From assembly GCA_943323675.2 (NCBI GenBank), contig CALPIR020000179.1, forward strand, positions 1 to 5,044: DNA of 5,044 nt, in the 5' to 3' direction. The position numbers and the translations under genes are program-made. The notes below the pieces were generated by a model. It ran no database searches. It was not told the origin of the DNA and saw nothing but the letters and a program-made list of their open reading frames with translations. The stretch's first letter is position 1. Every line of letters starts with the position of its first letter. This document shows, piece by piece, positions 1-5,044 of this stretch. Source of the stretch: Chitinophaga pinensis. Its GTDB lineage: Bacteria > Bacteroidota > Bacteroidia > UKL13-3.

Positions 1-106
1 CCCAATGCCGCAGGCGTTGCTCTGTGCTTCTCAAAATCTGTAATAGGCTATGCTCAATTCTTCGCAAGACTGTTCAACCAACTCAGCGTTTTCTTTTTTA
101 CCGCAG
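1..106. repeat. Interspersed noncoding repeat, copy 1
   Basis: This is the first of three related copies. The head motif TGCCGCAGGCGTT (6-18) recurs exactly at 466-478. The tail block at 60-94 matches 426-460 at 33 of 35 positions, including an identical 17-base core CTTCGCAAGACTGTTCA (60-76 and 426-442). Head and tail lie about 54 bp apart here and 52-60 bp apart in the other copies, so a whole unit was duplicated rather than a single motif. The copy begins at the first base of the window and may extend to the left. No open frame of useful length covers it. The family is not one I can name. Confidence 0.7.
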
Positions 107-365
107 AGGTTTTCGCTGAGTTAATAGGACTTTAAAGTCTAATACTTCTGAGGTAAAAGAGTTTGCTTCGCAAAGTTACAGCTTGTTCTAGTGACCCGAG
201 TAATCGGTTTCTTGAAAGAGGTTGGAGCGAGCATGGAGATTGTGAGTTCAGCAAAAATATATACTAGACTTAAACAGCCCTCTTCTCGATATACCCGATT
301 CGTTATCGGGGCACTTGAACAGGCTGATAACTCTCCAATAAATTTTTCTTAAAAGTTAAACGCTC
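107..365. other. Gene-free spacer between repeat copies, with small palindromes
   Basis: This 259 bp stretch lies between repeat copies 1 and 2. It contains a perfect 12-base palindrome GACTTTAAAGTC (128-139), a tight hairpin TTTGC-TTC-GCAAA (162-174) and the CCCGAT hairpin listed separately. A stop-to-stop open frame of 69 codons exists on the minus strand (142-348), but its only ATG (232-234) leaves just 31 codons and the peptide resembles nothing I recognise. I therefore treat the stretch as noncoding, probably part of the same repeat-rich mosaic as its flanks. Confidence 0.5.
294..310. repeat. Short perfect hairpin, CCCGAT / ATCGGG
   Basis: The inverted repeat CCCGAT (294-299) and ATCGGG (305-310) is separated by a 5-base loop TCGTT. 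No T-tract follows on either strand, so it is not a convincing intrinsic terminator. An overlapping alternative pairing, CGATA (287-291) with TATCG (304-308), is also possible. From memory, similar CCCGAT hairpins are scattered in Bacteroidota intergenic DNA; no function can be assigned here. Confidence 0.5.
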
Positions 366-465
366 CCCAATACCAAAGGCATTGCTCGGCATACTCTCAA
401 ATTTGTTTAGCGACTATACTTGAATCTTCGCAAGACTGTTCACCCAACTCTGCGTTTTCTGTTTT
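366..465. repeat. Interspersed noncoding repeat, copy 2
   Basis: This copy aligns with copy 1 at an offset of 365-367 bases. CCCAAT at 366-371 matches 1-6, the diverged head at 372-387 matches 7-22, and the conserved tail at 426-460 matches 60-94 at 33 of 35 positions. The centre of the unit is poorly conserved between copies. The copy runs directly into copy 3, so the two form a tandem pair sharing the GCCGCAG boundary. Confidence 0.7.
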
Positions 466-550
466 TGCCGCAGGCGTTCCTCAGTGCCTCTTTTTATCGA
501 ATTAGTGCTGCTTAATTCTTTACGCGATTGTTCACCTAACTATGTGTTTA
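466..550. repeat. Interspersed noncoding repeat, copy 3 (most diverged)
   Basis: The head TGCCGCAGGCGTT (466-478) is identical to copy 1. The tail AATTC (514-518) followed by a diverged TTTACGCGATTGTTCA (519-534) corresponds to 56-76 of copy 1, and the following CCTAACTATGTGTTT echoes CCAACTCAGCGTTTT. The copy ends about 30 bp beyond the stop codon of the minus-strand alkC gene, in its 3' flank. No clear terminator hairpin for alkC is visible between this repeat and the stop codon. Confidence 0.55.
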
Positions 551-581
551 AAAATAAATGGATAATATTTTATGGCGTTTT

Positions 582-1664
582 TTATTGAAGCATAAAAGTT
601 TGTCGAGCTAACTCTTTTCCATTAACAACAATAGCTAAAATATGCTCTCCCGCATAATGTTTGCGAGTGGTTAAATCAGCAAACTTGTGTGTACGTTTTA
701 ATCTTAATTGTTGTTCAGGATTTACAGTATAAGTTCCAATTTGAAATACTTTTGGCGTTTGCTTTCCTGTCGATTTTATAAAATAAATAATATACTCTAC
801 CCTTATTTGGTGTGCTGTATTATCCAATAAAAGGATGGTGGTTTCATACGTGAATTCATCACCAATTTTCAATATCGATTCCGAAACTTTTAACTGAGTA
901 ACTTTGGCATTCACCATATCATTAATTCCAAATAACCGAAGTGCGTTTACATTCCCTTGTTTAAGTAATCCTCTACTGGCATGTTTTACTATCCAATCAG
1001 TTTCTTTGGTTTTACCCTTCCAATCATTAGCTATTTGTAATACGAGGTCTGGGTGGTCTTTAGAAATATCATTTAAACAATTTGCAGTACTTTTTCTTAC
1101 ATATTCACTTACATCGTTTTTTAATAATTCTAAAACGGGTAAAATAGGAGTGGGGTCTTTTTTAAATGCTGTTAAAGCCATAGCCCAAGGTAATCTTGGC
1201 CTTATTCCTTCACTGGCTAATCTGCGTACATGGTCATTTTGATGTTGTGCCCATTTAATGTGTTGTTTCAACATTTCTTTGGGGTATTTAATAATAAAAG
1301 ACCTAACGGCAAACTCGCTGCTGCTGTATTGAGTAAAAAGTTCCAACGCCTTTATAGAAGTTGTTAAATTATCTAGTCCGTAAACTTCTATAAAATCAGG
1401 GAAAATCATGGCAGTAAATCCCTTAAATTGTGGAGCAACTTTAGATAGTATTTCTATCTGTTGTTGGTAGGGTAAAGGAATGTGTTTGTTTATGCAATCA
1501 GTGATATGACGCATGCGTTGTTTTAGTTCCTTTTCATCCCAAGTATTATTAAATACATCCTCAATAAATCCTTTGCTATTAAATGGGCTATAAAATTTTT
1601 CTATCATTATAGCAAGCGAGTCAATAAGTGCTGAGCTAAATAATTTTTTTAACGGTTCGGCCAT
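582..1664 (-). CDS. alkC: AlkC-type DNA alkylation-repair glycosylase with C-terminal Ig-like domain
   Basis: This 360-residue protein belongs to the HEAT-like-repeat DNA glycosylases (AlkC branch, related to AlkD), which excise positively charged N-alkylated bases such as 3-methyladenine without flipping the base. The N-terminus MAEPLKKLF is typical of the family. Helical repeats span about residues 1-250 and include SSEFAVRSF (114-123), HVRRLASEGIRPRLPWA (145-161) and SEYVRKSTANCLNDISKDHP (186-205), all close to family consensus as I know it. Residues 255-360 are predicted strand-rich and fit the Ig-like domain found in a subset of AlkC proteins, where it contributes to DNA binding and activity. 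The start at 1664 is secure because an in-frame TAA lies just upstream. It sits 70 bp downstream of the Omp28-like gene on the same strand. No frameshift or missing segment is evident. The protein acts in the cytoplasm in base excision repair. Confidence 0.88.
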   Translation of the reverse strand: MAEPLKKLFSSALIDSLAIMIEKFYSPFNSKGFIEDVFNNTWDEKELKQRMRHITDCINKHIPLPYQQQIEILSKVAPQFKGFTAMIFPDFIEVYGLDNLTTSIKALELFTQYSSSEFAVRSFIIKYPKEMLKQHIKWAQHQNDHVRRLASEGIRPRLPWAMALTAFKKDPTPILPVLELLKNDVSEYVRKSTANCLNDISKDHPDLVLQIANDWKGKTKETDWIVKHASRGLLKQGNVNALRLFGINDMVNAKVTQLKVSESILKIGDEFTYETTILLLDNTAHQIRVEYIIYFIKSTGKQTPKVFQIGTYTVNPEQQLRLKRTHKFADLTTRKHYAGEHILAIVVNGKELARQTFMLQ

Positions 1665-1669
1665 GTATT

Positions 1670-1712
1670 AAAATAAAAAAGGAGAGACAAATATAAAGTG
1701 CCTCTCCTTTTT
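1670..1712 (-). terminator. Intrinsic terminator of the Omp28-like gene
   Basis: A perfect 11-bp stem pairs AAAAAGGAGAG (1676-1686) with CTCTCCTTTTT (1702-1712) around a 15-base loop. Read on the minus strand, the hairpin begins 22 bases past the lipoprotein stop codon and is followed by the T-rich run TTTTTTATTTT (1680 down to 1670). This is the classic intrinsic terminator layout. The T-tract ends only about 5 bases before the alkC start codon. Confidence 0.8.
1688..1695 (-). promoter_or_regulatory. Candidate -7 promoter box for alkC inside the terminator loop
   Basis: On the minus strand, 1695 to 1688 reads TATATTTG, an exact match to the Bacteroidota -7 consensus TAnnTTTG. Transcription would start near 1682-1685 and leave a leader of roughly 20 bases before the alkC ATG. 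No TTTG is present at the expected -33 position (around 1714-1718), so the match is only half a promoter and could be chance in AT-rich DNA. Confidence 0.35.
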
Positions 1713-1734
1713 AAGGTAATAATTTTTTGAGATA

Positions 1735-2631
1735 CTATTTTACAGTAATAGGAATTTCTAATGCTGTTAAAATATCTGTTTTGTCTCTTGATACGAAAAC
1801 TACAACATTGCAGTTTTCAATAACAACAGCTCCTCCACCTTCAGTGGTTGTTCCATTGTAATCTGCAGGAACTGAATAGGTATAAGTTTTGCGAACTTTA
1901 GCTCCAACTGTTTTAGCATCAGTAATTACCTCACCCCATTGGCCGGTAATTAAATGACGTAATACGTGATTTTGCTCATAAGGATCAGTTGTTGCCCCCG
2001 ATTGTTTTGACATTAATTTACTTTGAATCAAAGCTACATTAATGTTATTTTGAGCACTTTCTTCAGCTGTGTAATAACCATCAACCTTAACAGTTAATTC
2101 TCTTGTTGTTGAATTAAATTCAGCTTTAGCTCCTAAATTTACAGGTGAAGGCATTGCATTAATGGCTTTTGCAGCAGTTGCCCATGAGCCACGGCTCATT
2201 GCAATACCACCAGAAATTTGTGGAGATACTCCTAAATCTGCAGCTTTAACACGGTTTATAGTACCAGCAGGGTATCCTGCTACTGATGATTGAGCAATTA
2301 AGGCGCTACCAAAAGCAGTTGTGAAATTAGCCCAACCTGTTGCTGGTGAAGCATAAGATCCACCGTGAACTGCTAGGATAATAAATTTGTCGCCACCTAA
2401 TTCTTGCTGTGCGGCAGTGGCTCTTACGTGTCCGTCAGGGCAATAACCGCATCTAACTCCTGTAAAATCTTCCAATACAGCAACGCGCATGCTTGCTGCA
2501 GTAGATGCTAAAAATGGATCCTCAGTTGTAGTATTTGGTTTAGCTTCTTCTGTTTTGGCATCATCGCAACCAGTTACAATTATTGATGTAAGTGCTATTG
2601 CGAAACCTAATTTTAAATAATTCATTTTCAT
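1735..2631 (-). CDS. Omp28-like outer-membrane lipoprotein with CXXC thioredoxin-type motif
   Basis: This 298-residue envelope protein resembles the Omp28 family of Bacteroidota lipoproteins. A signal peptide occupies residues 1-21 and ends in a lipobox-like VTGC, with Cys22 as the lipidation site. The next residues are D23-D24 and a further acidic/lysine stretch to about residue 31. The segment VLEDFTGVRCGYCPDGH (52-68) contains CGYC at 61-64, placed like the redox CXXC of a thioredoxin fold. GYPAG (119-123) could supply the usual cis-proline (Pro121), and NHVLRH (221-226) is typical of Omp28 relatives. The C-terminal part is strand-rich. The precise role is unknown; thiol-disulfide chemistry or metal/thiol binding is inference from the motif. 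ATG at 2631 is used, with Met3 as an alternative. It has its own terminator downstream and appears monocistronic. Confidence 0.8.
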   Translation of the reverse strand: MKMNYLKLGFAIALTSIIVTGCDDAKTEEAKPNTTTEDPFLASTAASMRVAVLEDFTGVRCGYCPDGHVRATAAQQELGGDKFIILAVHGGSYASPATGWANFTTAFGSALIAQSSVAGYPAGTINRVKAADLGVSPQISGGIAMSRGSWATAAKAINAMPSPVNLGAKAEFNSTTRELTVKVDGYYTAEESAQNNINVALIQSKLMSKQSGATTDPYEQNHVLRHLITGQWGEVITDAKTVGAKVRKTYTYSVPADYNGTTTEGGGAVVIENCNVVVFVSRDKTDILTALEIPITVK

Positions 2632-2700
2632 GCTAAGTATATTAAAGTTTGTAAGTACAATTTATTTAAAGAAATTATAAATACAAGTATATGTGTAAAA

Positions 2701-2730
2701 AAAAGTTAAAAGTGGTATCACGCCTACAAA
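2701..2730 (-). promoter_or_regulatory. Candidate promoter for the Omp28-like gene
   Basis: On the minus strand a TTTG (2730-2727) is followed, after 18 bp, by TAACTTTT (2708-2701), which matches TAnnTTTG at all but the last base. Transcription would begin near 2695 and give a leader of about 65 bases. An alternative -7 box TATACTTG (2691-2684) has one mismatch but no matching -33 element. The assignment is tentative. Confidence 0.35.
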
Positions 2731-2815
2731 ATATTGGGTACGTCTAGATATGAATTGGCGTAATTGATATTATAATTATTTTTTTTACTTGTATCAACTA
2801 TTAGTTTGATGGTTA

Positions 2816-2850
2816 TGAAGTGTATAAATCATGTGTGTAATATCACTTCA
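2816..2850. repeat. Inverted repeat just upstream of the nuclease-transporter promoter
   Basis: TGAAGTG (2816-2822) and its exact reverse complement CACTTCA (2844-2850) are separated by 21 bases. The two half-sites lie 28 bp apart centre to centre, and the right one ends 5 bp before the -33 element at 2856. The position suits a dimeric regulator's operator, but a 7-base inverted repeat in AT-rich DNA can occur by chance. Confidence 0.3.
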
Positions 2851-2855
2851 AAATA

Positions 2856-2886
2856 TTTGAAAAGTAGGGATTTTACCTTACGTTTG
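2856..2886 (+). promoter_or_regulatory. Bacteroidota-type promoter of the nuclease-transporter operon
   Basis: A -33 element TTTG (2856-2859) is separated by exactly 19 bp from TACGTTTG (2879-2886), a perfect match to the -7 consensus TAnnTTTG. Transcription should start near 2890, leaving a leader of about 30 bases before the ATG at 2922. Both elements and their spacing agree with the known primary-sigma consensus of the phylum, making this the best promoter in the window. Confidence 0.7.
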
Positions 2887-2921
2887 AAATCTTAGTAATA
2901 AACAACTCATTTTAATGTTGC

Positions 2922-3506
2922 ATGAGTAAAGTAAAATTAAATATTGTAGGTTTAAGTTCAGGACAGAGTAACGGTTCTTATACATTGATTTTAGGCGAGG
3001 AGCATGGCAAACGTAAGTTACCTATAATTATTGGTAGTTTCGAAGCCCAAGCAATAGCTATTGAAATCGAAAAAATAGTACCGTTTAGGCCTATGACGCA
3101 TGATTTATTTTTAAATTTTGCCAGAACTTTTGGTGTAAACATTGTTGAAGTTGAAATTTATAATTTAGTTGATGGTGTATTTCATGCCAAACTTATTTGT
3201 GAGGTAGATGGTGAGACCCGTGAAATAGATGCCCGTACCAGTGATTCTATTGCACTGGCTGTTCGTTTTAAATGCCCAATTTATACGCACGAGCACATTA
3301 TGGCCGAGGCTGCAATGATTTTTACCGAAGACATGACTGAAGATGATATGATTGAGATGGGTGAGTTTGATAACCAACCTCGAGAAAGCAGTGAAATTGA
3401 ACGAATGAGTGATGAAGAGTTAGAGCAAAAATTAACAGAAGCCCTTCAAGTGGAAGATTACCAGCGCGCAGCTATTTTACGCGATGAACTAAATAAACGA
3501 AAGTAA
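2922..3506 (+). CDS. Bifunctional nuclease family (DUF151) protein with C-terminal UVR motif
   Basis: This is a 194-residue cytoplasmic protein. Residues about 4-133 form the DUF151/bifunctional-nuclease domain, named for plant members reported to cut both RNA and DNA. Visible hallmarks are KLPIIIGSFEAQAIAIEIE (32-50), RPMTHDLF (56-63) and DARTSDSIALAVRFKCPIY (103-121). A strongly acidic linker follows (about 135-160). Residues 163-194, including LEQKLTEALQVEDYQRAAIL, match the UVR motif, a short helical hairpin that mediates protein contacts in UvrB and UvrC. The combination is a known architecture in Bacteroidota. The start is firm because an in-frame TAA lies three codons upstream (2913-2915). 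The stop is 9 bp before the transporter start, so the two genes form an operon driven from 2856-2886. Nuclease activity of this protein is inferred from the family and its cellular substrate is unknown. Confidence 0.87.
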   Translation: MSKVKLNIVGLSSGQSNGSYTLILGEEHGKRKLPIIIGSFEAQAIAIEIEKIVPFRPMTHDLFLNFARTFGVNIVEVEIYNLVDGVFHAKLICEVDGETREIDARTSDSIALAVRFKCPIYTHEHIMAEAAMIFTEDMTEDDMIEMGEFDNQPRESSEIERMSDEELEQKLTEALQVEDYQRAAILRDELNKRK

Positions 3507-3515
3507 CCTCAAATT

Positions 3516-4796
3516 ATGGAAAGATTTACCGGATTAATAGGCGTTGTAGTAATACTTGGATTAGCGTTTTTGGTTTCAAATAATCGTAAAGCAATTAATT
3601 ATCGACTTGTTTTCAGTGGCCTAGGTATTCAATTGGCTTTGGCTTTGTTCATTCTTAAAACCAGTATAGGACAAAATATTTTTGCATCGTTAGGTAATTT
3701 CATAAAGAAATTATTAGAAATGGCGGATAAAGGTGGAGAGTTTGTCTTTGGTGGTTTAGTTCGTCCTGATTTGTTAAAACCTTTATTGGGTGATGCATAT
3801 AGCTATGTGTTTATTTTTAAAATTATGCCCGCCATTATTTTTGTGGCAGTACTTGTTAATATAGCTTATCACATTGGCTTAATGCAAATCGTGGTTTCAT
3901 TTTTTGCTCGCTTGGTTCATTCATTAATGCGTGTAAGTGGCAGTGAAGCTTTAAGTAATATTTCAAGTGCATTTGTTGGTCAGGTTGAGGCACAAATTAT
4001 GATTAAACCATATTTAGCCACGATGACCATGAGTGAACTTTTGGCAAGTATGAGCGGAAGTATGGCTTGTATTGCTGGGGGGGTGATGGCTGTTTATATT
4101 TCTATGGGTGTACCTGCTCCATATCTTTTGGCTGCAAGTATTATGGCTGCTCCTGCAGCATTGGTTATATCTAAAATTGTTTGGCCAGAAACAGAAGAGT
4201 CTCCAACTAAAGGATCTGTAAAACTAGAAGTTAAAAAAACGCATGCTAATCTGCTGGATGCAATCTCTCATGGCGCAAGTGATGGTTTAAAAGTATCTCT
4301 TAATGTAATGGCTATGCTTATCGGTTTCATTGCACTTATTGCTTTGGGTGATGCTCTTCTAGCTAAAATTGTAGAGATTCCAAACTTTTTTAAAGCACCC
4401 GGAGAAGCAATGATTGTTGGTAGTGAAGTGTTGAGTTTGAATAAAATATTTGGAGCCGTGTTTTCTGTTTTTGCTTGGACAATGGGTGTGCCTGCGCAAG
4501 ATACACAAGTGGTTGGTTCGTTAATGGGAACCAAAATGGTAATCAACGAATTTGTTGCGTATTCACAACTTACTCCTATGATTGGTGGGGGAACTTTAAA
4601 CCCTAAATCAGTTGTTATTGCAAGTTTTGCACTATGTGGATTTGCCAACTTTAGTTCTATCGCCATTCAAGTTGGTGGTATTGGCGAATTGGCTCCTAGT
4701 CGTAGAAGCGATTTGGCTAAATTAGGTTTCCGCGCTTTAATGTGTGGTACGTTGGCCTCTTATTTATCGGCTACCATTGCTGGTATCATGATGTAA
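3516..4796 (+). CDS. Concentrative nucleoside transporter (CNT/NupC family)
   Basis: This 426-residue inner-membrane protein imports nucleosides by cation-coupled symport; relatives are often labelled nupC. Hydrophobic segments run throughout, with a short charged loop at about 223-245. Family landmarks are all present in order: GQVE (155-158) in the first substrate-binding region, the HP1-like AGGVMAVYISMGVP (187-200), WTMGVPAQ (321-328), the signature GTKMVINEFVAY (338-349) with Glu345, and CGFANFSS (374-381) with Asn378 and Ser381. The glutamates, Asn and Ser correspond to nucleoside-binding residues in structurally known CNTs. Positions expected to bind sodium are altered (Ser151 and Cys185), as is the third residue of GQxE (Val157). 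Length is normal for a bacterial member. A G7 run lies at 4077-4083. It is co-transcribed with the upstream nuclease-family gene. Family assignment is firm; coupling ion and substrate range are not. Confidence 0.93.
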   Translation: MERFTGLIGVVVILGLAFLVSNNRKAINYRLVFSGLGIQLALALFILKTSIGQNIFASLGNFIKKLLEMADKGGEFVFGGLVRPDLLKPLLGDAYSYVFIFKIMPAIIFVAVLVNIAYHIGLMQIVVSFFARLVHSLMRVSGSEALSNISSAFVGQVEAQIMIKPYLATMTMSELLASMSGSMACIAGGVMAVYISMGVPAPYLLAASIMAAPAALVISKIVWPETEESPTKGSVKLEVKKTHANLLDAISHGASDGLKVSLNVMAMLIGFIALIALGDALLAKIVEIPNFFKAPGEAMIVGSEVLSLNKIFGAVFSVFAWTMGVPAQDTQVVGSLMGTKMVINEFVAYSQLTPMIGGGTLNPKSVVIASFALCGFANFSSIAIQVGGIGELAPSRRSDLAKLGFRALMCGTLASYLSATIAGIMM

Positions 4797-4822
4797 AAAA
4801 CAAAGGAACCTTATCGGTTCCT
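4795..4822 (-). terminator. Terminator of the small minus-strand gene, overlapping its stop codon
   Basis: A 7-bp stem pairs AGGAACC (4804-4810) with GGTTCCT (4816-4822) around a 5-base loop (4811-4815). Read on the minus strand, the hairpin is followed by TTTGTTTTTT (4804 down to 4795), a good U-tract. The TAA stop codon of the 68-residue gene (4811-4813) falls in the loop. On the plus strand no T-tract follows, so the hairpin is a poor terminator for the transporter operon. Confidence 0.7.
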
Positions 4823-5017
4823 CTGTATGCTATCGCGTTTTAATTGTTGTATTTTTTTTAATGAGTCTATCTCATTATCTGTAATAGGTACAGGCATTTC
4901 TTTTTGTAATTGCTGCAATTTATTGCTTTTATTGGTGCTCGATTTACATGCAATTCCTGCAATTATTCCAACGCTAATGAGCAACAACAATACGCTTACT
5001 GATGATGTTTTTCTCAT
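4811..5017 (-). CDS. Small membrane-anchored or lipoprotein-like hypothetical protein
   Basis: This 68-residue peptide has a basic start (MRK), a hydrophobic core (about residues 7-23) and a Cys at 24 followed by KSSTNKSNK, then a polar, charged helix-prone tail rich in Lys, Gln and Asp. The layout is that of a short lipoprotein or single-pass envelope peptide. The lipobox is weak: GIAC has Gly at -3 where Leu is usual. The start is supported by an in-frame TAA five codons upstream and by an A-rich leader typical of the phylum (AACAACA before ATG). A good terminator at its 3' end on the same strand favours this reading over the overlapping plus-strand frame. A TATATTTT sequence just upstream (near 5033-5040) is one mismatch from a -7 box. 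No family is recognised and no function is proposed. It converges on the transporter gene with a 14 bp gap. Confidence 0.6.
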   Translation of the reverse strand: MRKTSSVSVLLLLISVGIIAGIACKSSTNKSNKLQQLQKEMPVPITDNEIDSLKKIQQLKRDSIQRNR

Positions 5018-5044
5018 TGTTGTTAATATTTAAAATATAAACTC

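Noticed and set aside
142..348. Minus-strand stop-to-stop open frame of 69 codons in the left spacer
   Set aside because: Its only ATG leaves 31 codons, the peptide resembles no known family, and it lies in repeat-rich DNA between copies of the interspersed element.
1..550. CRISPR array
   Set aside because: The repeats are about 85-108 bp, diverged and irregularly spaced, with no short identical repeats, unique spacers or cas genes.
904..1242. 112-codon plus-strand open frame
   Set aside because: It is antisense to the middle of alkC, whose protein is clearly conserved; the translated product resembles nothing and has no promoter.
582..2631. alkC plus the lipoprotein gene as a functional repair operon
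   Set aside because: A strong intrinsic terminator separates them and the products act in different compartments; same-strand adjacency alone is weak evidence.
2720..2761. ACGCC (2720-2724) and GGCGT (2757-2761) as a regulatory inverted repeat
   Set aside because: The arms are only 5 bases with a 32-base gap, well within chance expectation.
3165..3377. 70-codon minus-strand open frame
   Set aside because: It lies wholly within the DUF151 gene on the opposite strand and has no recognisable features.
4268..4666. 132-codon minus-strand open frame
   Set aside because: It is antisense to the conserved second half of the nucleoside transporter; it arises from the codon pattern of that gene.
4827..5033. 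68-codon plus-strand open frame overlapping the small minus-strand gene
   Set aside because: The minus-strand frame has a signal-like N-terminus, an upstream in-frame stop, an A-rich leader and its own terminator; the plus-strand frame has none of these.

Overview
The window looks like a stretch of a Bacteroidota chromosome. It is AT-rich, the starts are preceded by A/T-rich sequence rather than Shine-Dalgarno motifs, and several spacers carry matches to the Bacteroidota sigma-factor promoter (TTTG, about 19 bp, TAnnTTTG). An Omp28-family lipoprotein with an acidic stretch after its lipid-attachment cysteine also fits that phylum. Nothing in the sequence fixes the genus.

Layout. Positions 1-581 hold no credible gene. 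They contain three diverged copies of a roughly 85-108 bp interspersed repeat and several small hairpins. Next come two minus-strand genes: an AlkC-type DNA alkylation-repair glycosylase with a C-terminal Ig-like domain (582-1664) and, upstream of it, an Omp28-like lipoprotein with a CXXC thioredoxin-type motif (1735-2631). The 70 bp between them holds the lipoprotein gene's intrinsic terminator, and a promoter-like -7 box for alkC lies in the terminator loop. A 290 bp divergent spacer (2632-2921) then carries promoters in both directions. On the plus strand follows a tight two-gene operon: a bifunctional-nuclease (DUF151) protein with a C-terminal UVR motif (2922-3506) and, 9 bp later, a concentrative nucleoside transporter (3516-4796). 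A small minus-strand gene for a 68-residue membrane-anchored or lipoprotein-like peptide (4811-5017) converges on the transporter gene. Its stop codon sits in the loop of its own terminator hairpin.

How the genes may work together. The nuclease-like protein and the nucleoside transporter are almost certainly co-transcribed, and a shared role in nucleic-acid breakdown and nucleoside uptake or recycling is the simplest reading. AlkC repairs N-alkylated bases; the lipoprotein is probably a redox or thiol-type envelope protein. Their adjacency looks incidental.

No wholly new system is evident. The points most worth following are the departures from the usual sodium-site residues in the transporter, together with a G7 tract at the same place; the promoter-in-terminator arrangement before alkC; and the uncharacterised repeat family at the left edge. 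Homology calls are from recognition of sequence motifs and family knowledge, without database searches.
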